Shown: positions 36,451 through 46,392, counted from the stretch's first letter. The stretch is 64,000 nt of DNA from Neorhizobium lilium (GCF_004053875.1 NZ_SBIP01000001.1:1026573-1090572); one strand, 5' to 3'. Numbers and translations are program-made. The notes: generated by a model not told the origin, from the letters alone.

Positions 36451-36981
36451 TCAGATCTTGCTGTCGGGCTTCGGCCCCCAGGCGTTCGGGCCGGGACCGT
36501 AGGTCGGGACGGGGAGAATGCCCTTGGTCGGGCGATACATCAGCGCTTCTTCATAGGTGATGAGTTCCGCATCGGCCGGTTCGCCGACGACGCCGAGATA
36601 CCATCCGGAGACGATCAGCGTCGCCGTTTTCATCACGTTCGGATCGGTCGGCTTCAGCGCCAGGAAGGCGTCCATATTGGATACGCCCGACTGCCTGATG
36701 ATCTGCTGCAGAACGGCAATATCGGCGTGTAGCGTCTTACTGCGCTTGGCGAATGCCGCGAGGTAGCGTGCGCCGAGAACCGGGTCGAGCTTGTAGCCTG
36801 TCAGGAATTCCGACAGCTGGGTGAAGCTCTGGGCGTCATCATTTGCGGCGGCAGCCGACAGCGACGTGGCGAGTCCGGCAAGTGCCGCCAGCCCGCCGAC
36901 GGCAACAGTCGCGCGCAGGAGATCACGCCGGTGAAAGGAGTGGCTCATTGCGGAGCCTGAATTGCGAGTGTCGATTGACAT
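36451..36981 (-). CDS. Dehydrogenase small subunit with a twin-arginine signal
   Basis: About 176 residues. The N-terminus has HRRDLLRATVAVGGLAALAG, a Tat-type signal with RR, and the mature part (LSEFLTGYKLDPVLGARYLA, SGWYLGVVGEPADAELITYE) matches the small subunit of FAD-dependent glucose/sorbitol/gluconate dehydrogenases. It acts as a chaperone and hitch-hiker export partner of the flavoprotein. ATG 36981 follows GAGGATATCAGC; a second ATG at 36948 is possible. The gene ends 14 bases before the large-subunit gene. Confidence 0.85.
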   Translation of the reverse strand: MSIDTRNSGSAMSHSFHRRDLLRATVAVGGLAALAGLATSLSAAAANDDAQSFTQLSEFLTGYKLDPVLGARYLAAFAKRSKTLHADIAVLQQIIRQSGVSNMDAFLALKPTDPNVMKTATLIVSGWYLGVVGEPADAELITYEEALMYRPTKGILPVPTYGPGPNAWGPKPDSKI

Positions 36982-37020
36982 GCTGATATCCTCAAGGAGG
37001 CAGTCAGGACAGGGATGGGA

Positions 37021-38418
37021 TCAGGCTGTGACCGTGCCACGGCGGCGACGCGCCACGAACAAGGCAAGCACGAGCAGCAGGATGATGACGACAACAACGA
37101 TGACTGGAACAATGAACGGCGCGACTGCAGCGAGGATCGGCTTTTCGCCACCATCACGAACCCGCACCACATCCGCAGGCGTGACCGTCACCGATGCATT
37201 GCCGAAGTGCTGCAGGACATAATTGCTGACGTCGGCGATATCCTTGTCCGACAGCCTGTCGGTGAAGGCAGCGTTCGGACCGAAGGCCGGCATGCCTTTG
37301 ACTGTACGCGTCAGGCCAAACAGGATCGTCGCGATTAGGTTGTCCGGATTATCGCCGCCGGTTGTGGTGCTGTGAAAGAGCGAAGGATAATGCTTGGTGC
37401 CCTCGCCACCAACTTGGTGGCAGGCGGCGCAGGCACCGCTGAACACGTGGAAGCCGTTTTCTTGAATGCTTTGACCCGGCAGGCCGCGCAGGCCGGCTTC
37501 CGCTGGCGACGGCGTGCCGAGCGTGTAACGCGGCGAGGCTTCGTCGGATGCGATCGGCTTGGTGTCTTTGAGATAGACGACCAGCGCCTTTAGATCGTCG
37601 CCCAGGAGATATTGCAGGCTGTTCTCGACAGCCTCGGCCATCGGGCCAGCGGCCTGGGCCTTGCCGGCCACATGTCCGGTGCTCAGATATTGAACGAGTT
37701 CGTCGTCCGACCAGCCGCCGATTCCAGCGATCTTGTCGGAAGTGATGTTGGGCGCATACCAGGAGCCGACCGAGCCGCCAGCCAACGATTTGGTTCCGAT
37801 TTCCGCCATCAGGTCGTTGCGCGGCGTGTGGCAGGTGCCGCAATGTCCGAGTGCCTCGGCGAGATAGGCGCCGCGATTCCATTCCGAGGACTTCGACGCA
37901 TCCGGCTTAAATTCACCCTTATCGAGAAACAGCACGTTCCAAGCTGCCATGGAGGCGCGAATGTTAAACGGAAAGGGCAAAGCGGTCTTCTGCGGCGCTG
38001 TGTCGACTGCTTTGACCTCATGCATGAAATAGGCGTAGAGCGCCTCCGTGTCCTCGTCCGAGATTTTCGCGTAGGCCGTGAAAGGCATGGCCGGGTAGAG
38101 ATGGGTGCCGTCCTTGGCGATACCTTCGCGCACAGCCCGGGCAAAGTCCTGCTCGCTATAGTCGCCGATGCCGTTCGCCTTGGATGGCGTAATGTTGGTC
38201 GAGAAGATTGCGCCGAGTGGCGATTCGATGGCATAGCCACCGGCAAAAGGCTGGCCGCCATGCGGAGCAGTATGACAGGCGGCACAATCGGCGGCCATCG
38301 CTAGATACCGGCCGCGAGCGATCAGATTGAATGAGGCGCTGGGCGCATCCTGAGCGAGGGCAAAACCTATGGTGCCGATCAACGCCCAGAGACAGAGTAA
38401 TGTCTGGCGTAGCGGCAT
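37021..38418 (-). CDS. Triheme cytochrome c subunit of the FAD dehydrogenase
   Basis: About 465 residues. A signal peptide (RQTLLCLWALIGTIGFALAQ) is followed by three C-x-x-C-H heme sites (DCAACH, HCGTCH, ACAACH) and, at the C-terminus, a membrane anchor rich in V, I and L before a basic tail (FVARRRRGTVTA). This is the usual cytochrome subunit of gluconate-2-, sorbitol- or alcohol-type dehydrogenases and passes electrons to the ubiquinone pool. I chose ATG 38418 because it begins the signal peptide; the frame from 38505 would add 29 non-signal residues. First gene of the operon. Confidence 0.88.
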   Translation of the reverse strand: MPLRQTLLCLWALIGTIGFALAQDAPSASFNLIARGRYLAMAADCAACHTAPHGGQPFAGGYAIESPLGAIFSTNITPSKANGIGDYSEQDFARAVREGIAKDGTHLYPAMPFTAYAKISDEDTEALYAYFMHEVKAVDTAPQKTALPFPFNIRASMAAWNVLFLDKGEFKPDASKSSEWNRGAYLAEALGHCGTCHTPRNDLMAEIGTKSLAGGSVGSWYAPNITSDKIAGIGGWSDDELVQYLSTGHVAGKAQAAGPMAEAVENSLQYLLGDDLKALVVYLKDTKPIASDEASPRYTLGTPSPAEAGLRGLPGQSIQENGFHVFSGACAACHQVGGEGTKHYPSLFHSTTTGGDNPDNLIATILFGLTRTVKGMPAFGPNAAFTDRLSDKDIADVSNYVLQHFGNASVTVTPADVVRVRDGGEKPILAAVAPFIVPVIVVVVIILLLVLALFVARRRRGTVTA

Positions 38419-38765
38419 GCGAAGATCTCTAAAAACAGCGCGTCGGTTCGGCTGCGGAACGGTCGGAGGAGGCGTAGGCATTGGACCCGGGCTTTCACGA
38501 AGCATGAAACGTTAGGGCCAGACCCAGCTTCTCCTCCACGAGCAAGGCTGATCCGCATCGCCGCGAACCACCGCGGCACATCAAACTGCCGTCATACCCA
38601 AAGCACTGCCCCGCGAAAAGACTGTGATCTAGGATTCCAATAAGGAACACTGAAGCGTGCCTGCCGATGTACCGCGACTGCGACTTGTTTCCGCTCTTAG
38701 CGTCTAGCCGGCACGAATGAATATCAGTATGTCGTAGAGGCTGACTTCATGGAATGTGAAAACTC

Positions 38766-39674
38766 ATGTACAAGTTCGACCTGATTGATCTGAAAATTTT
38801 CGTGGCTGCTGTTGATCGTGGAAGCCTTTCCGCCGCTGCCGCTGCAAATAACATCGTCGTGGCCGCCGTAAGTACACGGCTTAAACGGCTGGAGAAGGCG
38901 TTCAACCTTGAGCTTTTTGAACGTACTGGACGCGGCATCCGGCCGACGCTGGCGGGCGACATGTTCGCAAGGCAAGCTCGCAAAGTGCTTGACGACGCCC
39001 GGAGGATCGATGTGGAACTTGATGCTTTTGCCGAAGGACACAGTGGCACAGTTCGGCTCCTATCAAACACAAACATGCTCTCCGAACATATGCCCCAAGC
39101 CCTCGGGCCGTTCCTGCAGCAGAATCCCGACATCTTCCTCTCGGTAAAAGACAAGCCAAGCCATGAGGTCGTCAATCTTCTGAAAGACGGCGAAGCGGAC
39201 ATCGGCATCGTAGCTGCTTCAGCGGATATGTCCGAACTCCAACGTTGGAGATTTGTGTCCGACCGGCTAGTACTTATCGTTCCGACGAACGTCCTAATGG
39301 AAGGCCCAACGTCTTTCTCATCGATCCTCGACTATCCGGTAATAGCGCTTCAGGAAAAGGTAGCGCTGTCTCAATTTCTGCGACGTCTTGCCAACGAACT
39401 CGGGCGGCGACCCAACATTCGCTTCCGGTGCGAAAGCTTCGAAGCACTGTGCCACATGGTTTCATTTGGCGCCGGCGTTGGCATTGTTCCAGAGAGCGCT
39501 GCTGAGCGTTACGGCCAACGGATGGCGTTCCAAACGTTTGCCATTGTCGATGCTTGGGCTGAACGTGAACTTTACATCTGCGTACGCAATGAAGCGCAAC
39601 TTCCAGGTTTCGCAAGAAAGCTACTTGAGCATCTGCTTATCTACGTTCACGAGTATAACCTGCGACCGGCTTAG
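38766..39674 (+). CDS. LysR-family regulator divergent from the dehydrogenase operon
   Basis: About 302 residues with the LysR start IDLKIFVAAVDRGSLSAAAA, recognition helix IVVAAVSTRLKRLEKAFNLE and LFERTGRGIRPTLAGDMF. The effector domain starts near residue 95. It faces the cytochrome gene across about 350 bases (38419-38765), where the promoters of both must lie but where no clear repeat was found. It probably controls the dehydrogenase operon in response to its sugar or polyol substrate. Confidence 0.85.
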   Translation: MYKFDLIDLKIFVAAVDRGSLSAAAAANNIVVAAVSTRLKRLEKAFNLELFERTGRGIRPTLAGDMFARQARKVLDDARRIDVELDAFAEGHSGTVRLLSNTNMLSEHMPQALGPFLQQNPDIFLSVKDKPSHEVVNLLKDGEADIGIVAASADMSELQRWRFVSDRLVLIVPTNVLMEGPTSFSSILDYPVIALQEKVALSQFLRRLANELGRRPNIRFRCESFEALCHMVSFGAGVGIVPESAAERYGQRMAFQTFAIVDAWAERELYICVRNEAQLPGFARKLLEHLLIYVHEYNLRPA

Positions 39675-40015
39675 TGATTCAAGAATGCTGGGACTGGCGA
39701 TGAGACAGTCGCCTGATCTTCTCCAACGGTAGCGTCCGCAGGCAGGCGATTCTGGCGGCCCTTTTACTGGCATTCATCACGCCGTTTGCGGTGATCAGTC
39801 CGATATCGCAGGAATAACTTGGGAGCAGTTCTTTCATGCCCGTCTCATCGGAGAGGTCCTGATGGTTCCGGTAGAGCGGCCTTACGGCATGTGGCGCGAC
39901 TGGATGATGCGCCATGCGAAGGAAACACGAATTTCTCAACTTCTATGGGACAGCGGGACGCTGATGAGCTTTCAGGTGCCGATTTACGCTGTACGCTGCG
40001 ATCGTCGCGCTTAGC
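39675..40015. other. Gap between the LysR gene and the Tn3 relic
   Basis: About 340 bases. No frame here matches a family I recognise on either strand. It is probably DNA brought in or rearranged with the Tn3 remnant that begins at about 40016. Confidence 0.35.
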
Positions 40016-41536
40016 GGAGCCACCTGCGGGATGCCTTCCGATCCGGTGACATCTGGCTCGACCTTTCGCGCCGGTATGGCGATCTCAAACAGGTATTGGT
40101 GCCGATGATTGCAGCACAAGCTAACACCAGACTGGCGGTGCCCCTCGATCCGCAGGTATGGCTTACTGATCGAAAGGCTCGGCTTGCCGATGCCCTGAAG
40201 AGACTTGCACGCGCCACGCGCGACGGAACCATCCCTCGTGGCAGCATCGAGGATGGAACGTTGCGGATCGACCGGCTGACGGCTGACGTTCCAGACAGTG
40301 CCGAGGAACTGATTCTCGATCTCTATCGCCGGATGCCGCCAGTTAGGATCACCAACATCTTGTTGGAGGTTGATACTACGCTCGGCTTTACCGAGGCCTT
40401 CACCCATCTGAGACCGGGCTCCATGCGGTGACCAGGTCGGCCTGCTCAATGTCCTGCTCGTAGAAGGCTCAACCTGGGACTGCGGAAGATGGCGGAGGCC
40501 ACAAACACGTATGATTATCGGCAGCTATCGCGCCTTGCCCGGTGGCATGTCGAAAGTGACGCAATGGACCAGGCGCTGGCGATCGTGGTGGCCGCGCAAG
40601 CAAAACTGCCGATGTCCCGGTTCTGGGGCATGGGAACGACCTCATCGAGCGATGGCCAGTTGTTCCCTTCGGCCCGGCAGGGCGAGGCGATGAACATGGT
40701 CAACGCCAATTATGGCAACGAACCCGGCCTCAACGCTTACACTCACGTCAACGACCAGTTCGTGCCGTTCGCGTCACAGACTATTCCCGCGACAGTCAGC
40801 GAGGCGCCATACATCCTCGACGGTCTGCTGATAAATGAGGCCGGTCGTAAGGTTAGCGAGCAATATGCAGATACGGCCGGCTTTACCGATCAACTGTTCG
40901 GTACCAGCGGCATGCTCGGATACGCCTTGTCTTGCGCATCCACGATTTACCTTCGAAGCGTCTTCACGTGTTCAATCCCGGAGGGACACCCAAGGATTTG
41001 CGCAACTGGTCGGTGGCAAGATCCGTGAGGAATTGATCATCACGAACTGGCCCGACCTGTTCCGCTGCGCCGCGACCATGGCTTCCGGCAAGATCAAGCC
41101 GAGCCAGTTGCTCCGTAAGCTCGCCTCCTATCCACGCCAGAACGATCTGGCGGTTGCGCTGCGTGAGGTCGGCCGCGTGGAGTGGACACTCTTTATTGTA
41201 GAGTGGATCCTCGACACGGACATGCAGCGGCGTGCCCAGATCGGCCTTAACAAGGGCGGGGCCCACCATGCTCTCAAGAATGCGCTGCGTATCGGCCGCC
41301 AGGGCGACATCCGTGACCGAACCACCGAAGGCCAACATACGGGATCGCCGGACTCAACCTGCTCACCGCAATCATCATCTACTGGAACACCCTCCATCTC
41401 CGGTCATACAGTCGCAGAGCGCCGGAATGAAGGGCTTGATGTGGCGCCCGAACTTCTGGCGCATATCTCTCCGCTGGGTTGGGCGCACATATTACTGACC
41501 GGTGAATACCTCTGGCCCAAGGAAGCAACGGCTTAG
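40016..41536 (+). pseudogene. tnpA: Tn3-family transposase relic (C-terminal half, several frameshifts)
   Basis: Successive frames give RDAFRSGDIWLDLSRRYGDL, DPQVWLTDRKARLADALKRL, LDLYRRMPPVRITNILLEVD, DYRQLSRLARWHVESDAMDQ, WGMGTTSSSDGQLFPSARQG and NEPGLNAYTHVNDQFVPFAS. They end with LRKLASYPRQNDLAVALREV and HISPLGWAHILLTGEYLWPK. These are, in order, the C-terminal half of a Tn3-family TnpA. At least four frame changes are needed (near 40430, 40950, 41020 and 41345), and the first half of the protein, normally about 1,000 residues in all, is missing. No terminal inverted repeats were found. It is an old insertion. Confidence 0.85.
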
Positions 41537-41779
41537 AGTGTCATTCCGCCCCCAGCCGGAACCTACCCCTTAACGCCGTCGAGTGTCGTCGGGCGGACGT
41601 TACCAGTCATCGAAACCGCGATCCAATCAATAGCGCGACAGTAAGCCTCGAGTCGGACAGACCTGCGGAATCGAAGACGAGTTGACAGCAGAACTGAAAA
41701 ATACTCTCGGTCCGGGCTTGGATGCTATTGTCCGATGGCTCAAGGCTGTCGACATAATCCGCAGCAAAATGTTGCCGGA

Positions 41780-42577
41780 TCAGGAAAATAGCGCCGTCCC
41801 GGTTCGCCGGGTCTTGTTGTCGGCGAGTGACAGGGCCGCCGATTTCAAACAGGCGAGGTATTCGGTTCGCTTCTTCAGGCCGTCTTCCCGCGGGGAGACA
41901 AGACACAGAGTAGCGACGCAGAGGTCATTGTCGCCCTTGATCGGCACGGCAAAGCAATGCGTAAAACTGTCCACGATGCTGTTGAAGGTGAATTCTCCGC
42001 TGCGCCCCGCCTGCCGAACCTCGGCGATGAATGTATCCGGATCGAGCCATTCGCCATTCGGCAGGGTAAAATCCCCCGCCGGTATAAAGTCGCGGATTTC
42101 CGTGTCTGAGAGATGACCGACCAATAGCCGACCGGACGCTGTCCAGGGGATCGGCACGGAAAGACCGACATCGGAGGAAATGCGGAACGGTCGCGCGCCT
42201 TCCTTCATCCGCACAACGGTATATTTATTTCCGTCCAGCATGCAGAACTGCGCAGTTTCACCGGTGTCGCTGGCCACATGGGCCAGCGCCGCCTCGCATT
42301 CCCGCGTGAAGTCGTAGTGTTCTTCATAGGCGCTGCCGAGAAAATAGAGTTTCCGGCCCAGAAAGACCCGGCCTTCGCCACCTGCATAATCGAGAATGCC
42401 GTTTCTCAATAACAGATTGACCAACTCATACACGGATGAGCGCGGCGCGCCGATCTGGGCCGCGATTTCGTTCGGCTTCATCGGCTCGCGCTTGACGCGC
42501 AGGAAATCGAGAATTTCAAAGGCGCGATCAAGCCCGCGCGTGCGTTTGCCAATCGCGTTGTCAATGATGGCGTCCAT
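41780..42577 (-). CDS. IclR-family regulator of the amino-acid/sugar catabolic operon
   Basis: About 265 residues from ATG 42577 (MDAIIDNAIGKRTRGLDRAF). The IclR winged helix-turn-helix (FEILDFLRVKREPMKPNEIA, AQIGAPRSSVYELVNLLLRN) is followed by the GAF-like effector domain (PIPWTASGRLLVGHLSDTEI, CFAVPIKGDNDLCVATLCLV). IclR proteins usually regulate the adjacent catabolic genes by repressing or activating in response to a substrate or intermediate. It is divergent from the operon at 42824 across a 246-base gap that contains regularly spaced TGTC repeats. The longer frame from 42664 has no ribosome site. Confidence 0.87.
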   Translation of the reverse strand: MDAIIDNAIGKRTRGLDRAFEILDFLRVKREPMKPNEIAAQIGAPRSSVYELVNLLLRNGILDYAGGEGRVFLGRKLYFLGSAYEEHYDFTRECEAALAHVASDTGETAQFCMLDGNKYTVVRMKEGARPFRISSDVGLSVPIPWTASGRLLVGHLSDTEIRDFIPAGDFTLPNGEWLDPDTFIAEVRQAGRSGEFTFNSIVDSFTHCFAVPIKGDNDLCVATLCLVSPREDGLKKRTEYLACLKSAALSLADNKTRRTGTALFS

Positions 42578-42727
42578 GTGATGTCGGATCCTCTTCGAAT
42601 TCAGCTGCGCTTGTTTCAACCAAATGGGCTTCTTGTCAACGCTCCCTTCATTCCGGCTCTTCAATGGAAAACGGATGAAAATTCATCATGGGACTTGTTG
42701 GCTCAAAAAAATGGCATATAGTCAAAA

Positions 42728-42771
42728 TGTCCATTATTTAGATCATTTGTCTATTATATTGGACATATGTC
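42728..42771. promoter_or_regulatory. Three 20-base-phased TGTC repeats, candidate IclR operator
   Basis: TGTCCATTAT (42728), TGTCTATTAT (42748) and TGTCATTGCC (42768) start exactly 20 bases apart, that is, on the same face of the helix. The middle copy also pairs with TGGACA (42760-42765) as an imperfect inverted repeat. They lie in an AT-rich stretch 53 bases upstream of the binding-protein gene and 150 bases from the IclR gene, as expected for a divergent operator. The inverse partner makes a dimeric or tetrameric IclR site plausible. Confidence 0.45.
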
Positions 42772-42823
42772 ATTGCCAGAGATTTTTCAAGGTTGCGAAT
42801 GCAATCAAACAGGGGAACGCCAC

Positions 42824-43891
42824 ATGAAGACCGCATTTTTGAAGACGATGCCGCGCCTTGGAAGCTTGTTGGCTGGTGTCAGCGCCGCCGCTTTTTTGAT
42901 GGTTGGCGGCACAGGCACGGCACTGGCTGCCGCAAACTGCGTCAAGGGCGACCGTAAGGCGCCGTTCACGATTGGCTGGGCCAATATCTATTCCGTGCCG
43001 ACGTGGATGAAGCAGACCGAAGGCACCATCACCGCTGAAGTCGAGGAACTGAAAAAGACCGGTCAGGTCAAGGATCTGATGATCACAGATGCGCAAGGCA
43101 ACGCGCAGACACAGATCCAGCATATCCAGTCGATGATCGATGCCAATGTCGACGCGATCGTCGTCATCGCCGGGTCGTCGAACGCGCTGGACCGCGTCAT
43201 CGCCGATGCCTGCGACAAGGGCATTGCCATCGTCAACTTCGACAGCCTGGTTAACACCGACAAAGTGACTGCGAAGATCAACACGGATTCCTCGCAGTGG
43301 GGTGCGACGGCTGCCAAGTGGATGGTCGATCAGCTCGGCGGCAAGGGCAAGATTATCATTATGAATGGCCCGGCCGGCATTTCCGTTAGTGACGACCGCC
43401 GCAAGGGTGCGCAGCCTGTGCTCGACGCCAACCCCGGCTTGCAGGTCATCACGGAAACCAACACCGATTACAACGTCGCTCCCGCACAGGAAGCGATGAC
43501 CAGCCTGTTGTTCGCGAATCCGGAAATCGACGGCGTTCTCTCGCTCGGCGGCGCGCTTTCAGCCGGGTCCGTCATGGCCTTCGATCGTCAAGGCCGCGAG
43601 CAGGTTCCGACCACTGGCGAAAATGCCCGCCAGTTTCTGGAGCTTTGGAAGGAGAAGGGCCTCAAGGGTTGGGCAACGATGCAGCCGAACTGGCTGGGTG
43701 CGTTTTCAGTCTACACCGCCGTTCAGGCGCTAGAAGGCAAGGATGTCAAGCCGAAGATCACCGTGCCGCTGCCAGTCATCGACGACAGCAATGTCGACAG
43801 TTATCTTGCCCGTGCCGACAAGTTCCCGGCCGACGGCTACATCTATTCCGACTACGACAAGGCATTGTTCGACAAGCTGCTGGCCCAGTAA
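42824..43891 (+). CDS. Sugar-type periplasmic binding protein of the IclR-linked ABC importer
   Basis: About 355 residues. A signal peptide (AGVSAAAFLMVGGTGTALAA) is followed by the type I binding-protein fold: VDAIVVIAGSSNALDRVIAD, IAIVNFDSLVNTDKVTAKIN, GKIIIMNGPAGISVSDDRRK and NPEIDGVLSLGGALSAGSVM. Length and order fit RbsB-like proteins; the ligand may be a sugar, polyol or hydroxylated amino-acid derivative. ATG 42824 follows GGGGAACGCC. It is the first gene of a tight operon; 33 bases separate it from the ATPase. Confidence 0.88.
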   Translation: MKTAFLKTMPRLGSLLAGVSAAAFLMVGGTGTALAAANCVKGDRKAPFTIGWANIYSVPTWMKQTEGTITAEVEELKKTGQVKDLMITDAQGNAQTQIQHIQSMIDANVDAIVVIAGSSNALDRVIADACDKGIAIVNFDSLVNTDKVTAKINTDSSQWGATAAKWMVDQLGGKGKIIIMNGPAGISVSDDRRKGAQPVLDANPGLQVITETNTDYNVAPAQEAMTSLLFANPEIDGVLSLGGALSAGSVMAFDRQGREQVPTTGENARQFLELWKEKGLKGWATMQPNWLGAFSVYTAVQALEGKDVKPKITVPLPVIDDSNVDSYLARADKFPADGYIYSDYDKALFDKLLAQ

Positions 43892-43924
43892 GCCGACATC
43901 CGAACAGACAAAGGCGGTCCTGTG

Positions 43925-45430
43925 ATGATTTCATCCATGCCTCTGCTGGAGGCGCGCGGTATCTCGAAGGGTTTCTTCGGTAATCCTGTGCTTAAAGGCA
44001 TCAGCATTTCGCTGCAGCCGGGCCGTGTTCATGCGCTGCTCGGAGAAAACGGCGCGGGGAAATCGACTCTGATCAATCTTCTGTCGGGCGCTCTCCAGCC
44101 CGACGGCGGCGAGATCGCGGTGGATGGCAAGGCCGTCTCCAGATTCAACCCCGGTGCCGCACGCGCCGCTGGGGTTGCCGTGGTCCAGCAGGAGCTGAGC
44201 CTAGCCTCCGAACTGTCGATTGCCGAAAATGTCGGCCTCGGGGCATACCCGCGACGCTTCGGGCTTGTCGACTACAAGGCGCTGGCAGAGCAGGTGAAAA
44301 CCGTGTGCGACATGGTCGGCCTCACGGAAGCACTGGATACGCCGGTCGGAGATCTCTCCCTCGGCCGCCGCCAGATGGTCGAGATTGCGAAGGCCCTTTT
44401 CCTCAAGCCACGCGTGCTGATCCTCGACGAGCCAACTTCGTCGCTCTCGGCGCATGAAGCCGGCATTCTTTCCGCTCTCATTCTGAAGCTGCGCGATCAG
44501 GGGATCGCACTGCTCTATATTTCCCACCGCCTGAACGAGGTGCGCGCGCTGTGTTCGCATGTGACAGTTCTGAAAGATGGCGTCGTCACCGCCGATCAGC
44601 CGCTGGCCGGCGTCGATGCCGAAGGTCTGGTCAAGCTGATGGTCGGCCGGGACCCTGGCGATCTGTTTCCGACCTGGGAAGCCGTTCTGCCTGGTGAGGA
44701 ACGCATTTCTGTGACCGGGCTGTCGGCCGGCATGGTGCGCGATATCGATTTTTCTGCGCGTGCAGGCGAAATCGTCGGCATCGGCGGTCTTGTCGGGCAG
44801 GGGCAGGAAGATTTTCTGCTCGGCCTTTATGGTGCGCTGCCGGGCTCTGTGAAGACGGCGCGGCTTTGCGAGCGCGATGGTCTGTTTTCCGATGTCGGAG
44901 CGGCCAATGCGGCAGGTCTTGCCTATGTACCGGCCGACCGCAAGAAGGAAGGTCTGGTGCTGCCGCATTCGATCGCCACCAATCTGCTGATGCCGTCTCT
45001 CGGAAAACTGACGAAGAACGGTTTTCGCGACAGGGGTGCGGAGAAGAACACCGTGTTGCAGCTTGCCAGCCGACTGATGATCAAGGGCGATACCGGTCGT
45101 CCGGTGCAGGCGCTCTCGGGCGGCAACCAGCAGAAGGTGGCGCTTGCAAAATGGCTGCCGCTCGACCCGTCCGTGCTTCTGCTGAACGACCCGACCCGCG
45201 GTGTCGATATCGAAACCAAGCGCGAAATCTACCTGATGCTGCGCGGCTTTGCGGCCGAGGGTAAGCTGGTGATCCTGCTGAGTTCGGATACGCCGGAACT
45301 TGTTCATCTATGCGACCGGGTTCTGGTGTTTCGCGATGGCCGCACGGTCGCCGCCCTCCAGCGCGCGGAGATTACTGAGGAAGCCATCGTCGGCGCGGCC
45401 ATGGGCCTGACGTCCAGGGAAGCAGCATGA
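43925..45430 (+). CDS. Sugar-type ABC importer ATPase with two ATP-binding domains
   Basis: About 501 residues. The first domain has Walker A GENGAGKST, Walker B VLILDEPTSSLS and a switch histidine (YISHRLNEVRALC). The second has the usual degenerate Walker A of the family (IGGLVGQGQEDFL), signature SGGNQQKV and Walker B VLLLNDPTRGVDI. It drives the two permeases that follow. A GTG at 43922 is in frame just before the ATG and either could start. Its stop overlaps the first permease start (ATGA). Confidence 0.9.
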   Translation: MISSMPLLEARGISKGFFGNPVLKGISISLQPGRVHALLGENGAGKSTLINLLSGALQPDGGEIAVDGKAVSRFNPGAARAAGVAVVQQELSLASELSIAENVGLGAYPRRFGLVDYKALAEQVKTVCDMVGLTEALDTPVGDLSLGRRQMVEIAKALFLKPRVLILDEPTSSLSAHEAGILSALILKLRDQGIALLYISHRLNEVRALCSHVTVLKDGVVTADQPLAGVDAEGLVKLMVGRDPGDLFPTWEAVLPGEERISVTGLSAGMVRDIDFSARAGEIVGIGGLVGQGQEDFLLGLYGALPGSVKTARLCERDGLFSDVGAANAAGLAYVPADRKKEGLVLPHSIATNLLMPSLGKLTKNGFRDRGAEKNTVLQLASRLMIKGDTGRPVQALSGGNQQKVALAKWLPLDPSVLLLNDPTRGVDIETKREIYLMLRGFAAEGKLVILLSSDTPELVHLCDRVLVFRDGRTVAALQRAEITEEAIVGAAMGLTSREAA

Positions 45431-46392
45431 CCACCCGTTCCATTTCCTCTTCCGGCCTGTATCGGGCAATCCAGAGCCGCCGCAATCGTGGTCTTGGCGG
45501 ACTTTACATCGTTGTCGTGGCCTTCCTGCTGCTCTACGTCTGGCTGTTTCCGGGTATTGTCAGCATCGGTGGCTTTTCGAAATTCACCCAGAACTGGTTT
45601 CCGTTGGCGCTCGTCACGATGGCCCAGGCGCTGCTGATGCTGAATGGCGGCATCACACTGTCGGTCGGCCCGCTGGTCAGCCTCGGGGCGGTCATTGCCG
45701 CCACAAGCATGGGCGGGTTCGCCGGCACATGGGGCGGCATCGCAGCTGTCGCCGCTATCGGCCTCGGGATCGGTGCCATTACCGGTATCATCGTCGCGCA
45801 TCTGCGTTTGCCGGCGATTATCGTCACGCTTGCCGGGTCCTTCATTATCACCGGTATCGCCCTTCTGATCCTGCCTCGTCCGGGTGGCTTCATTCCTGGC
45901 TGGTTCTCGGATCTGCTTGCGGGGAATACGCCCGTCGCCTTTTGTCTGCTGCTCGTTGCCATTGCCGGTTGGAAGCTGTTCATGGCGACGCCAGCGGGTC
46001 TTGGAATGTATGCCGCGGGTGAAAATCCGGTCGGCGCCTTCCGCTCCGGTGTTTCCGTCGAAAGGGTCAAGGTTGCGGCTTTCGCTATCTCCGGGTTGCT
46101 GGCGGCACTGGCCGGCCTGTTCGTTGCCGCGCAAACCGGCTCGGGCGATCCGTTGATCGGCAATCCCTTCACGCTGAATTCGATTGCAGCGGCCGTGCTT
46201 GGCGGCGTCGGCTTTCTCGGTGGCAAGGGCACGATGCGCGGTGCGATCTGCGGCAGCCTGCTGCTCTCCGTCATGATCAATGTGATGTTCTTCCTCGGCT
46301 TCCCGCCAGTCGCGCAATATGTGGCGCAGGGACTGATCATCGTTGGCGCCGTCGCCATTCCGGAACTGACAGCACAACGGAGAAAAAAATGA
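45427..46392 (+). CDS. Ribose-type ABC permease 1
   Basis: About 321 residues of multiple membrane segments. Family marks are LLMLNGGITLSVGPLVSLGA, IVAHLRLPAIIVTLAGSFII, YAAGENPVGAFRSGVSVERV and VLGGVGFLGGKGTMRGAICG. It forms one half of the channel of the IclR-linked importer. It overlaps the ATPase stop and the next permease start by four bases each, so all are coupled. Confidence 0.87.
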   Translation: MTTRSISSSGLYRAIQSRRNRGLGGLYIVVVAFLLLYVWLFPGIVSIGGFSKFTQNWFPLALVTMAQALLMLNGGITLSVGPLVSLGAVIAATSMGGFAGTWGGIAAVAAIGLGIGAITGIIVAHLRLPAIIVTLAGSFIITGIALLILPRPGGFIPGWFSDLLAGNTPVAFCLLLVAIAGWKLFMATPAGLGMYAAGENPVGAFRSGVSVERVKVAAFAISGLLAALAGLFVAAQTGSGDPLIGNPFTLNSIAAAVLGGVGFLGGKGTMRGAICGSLLLSVMINVMFFLGFPPVAQYVAQGLIIVGAVAIPELTAQRRKK

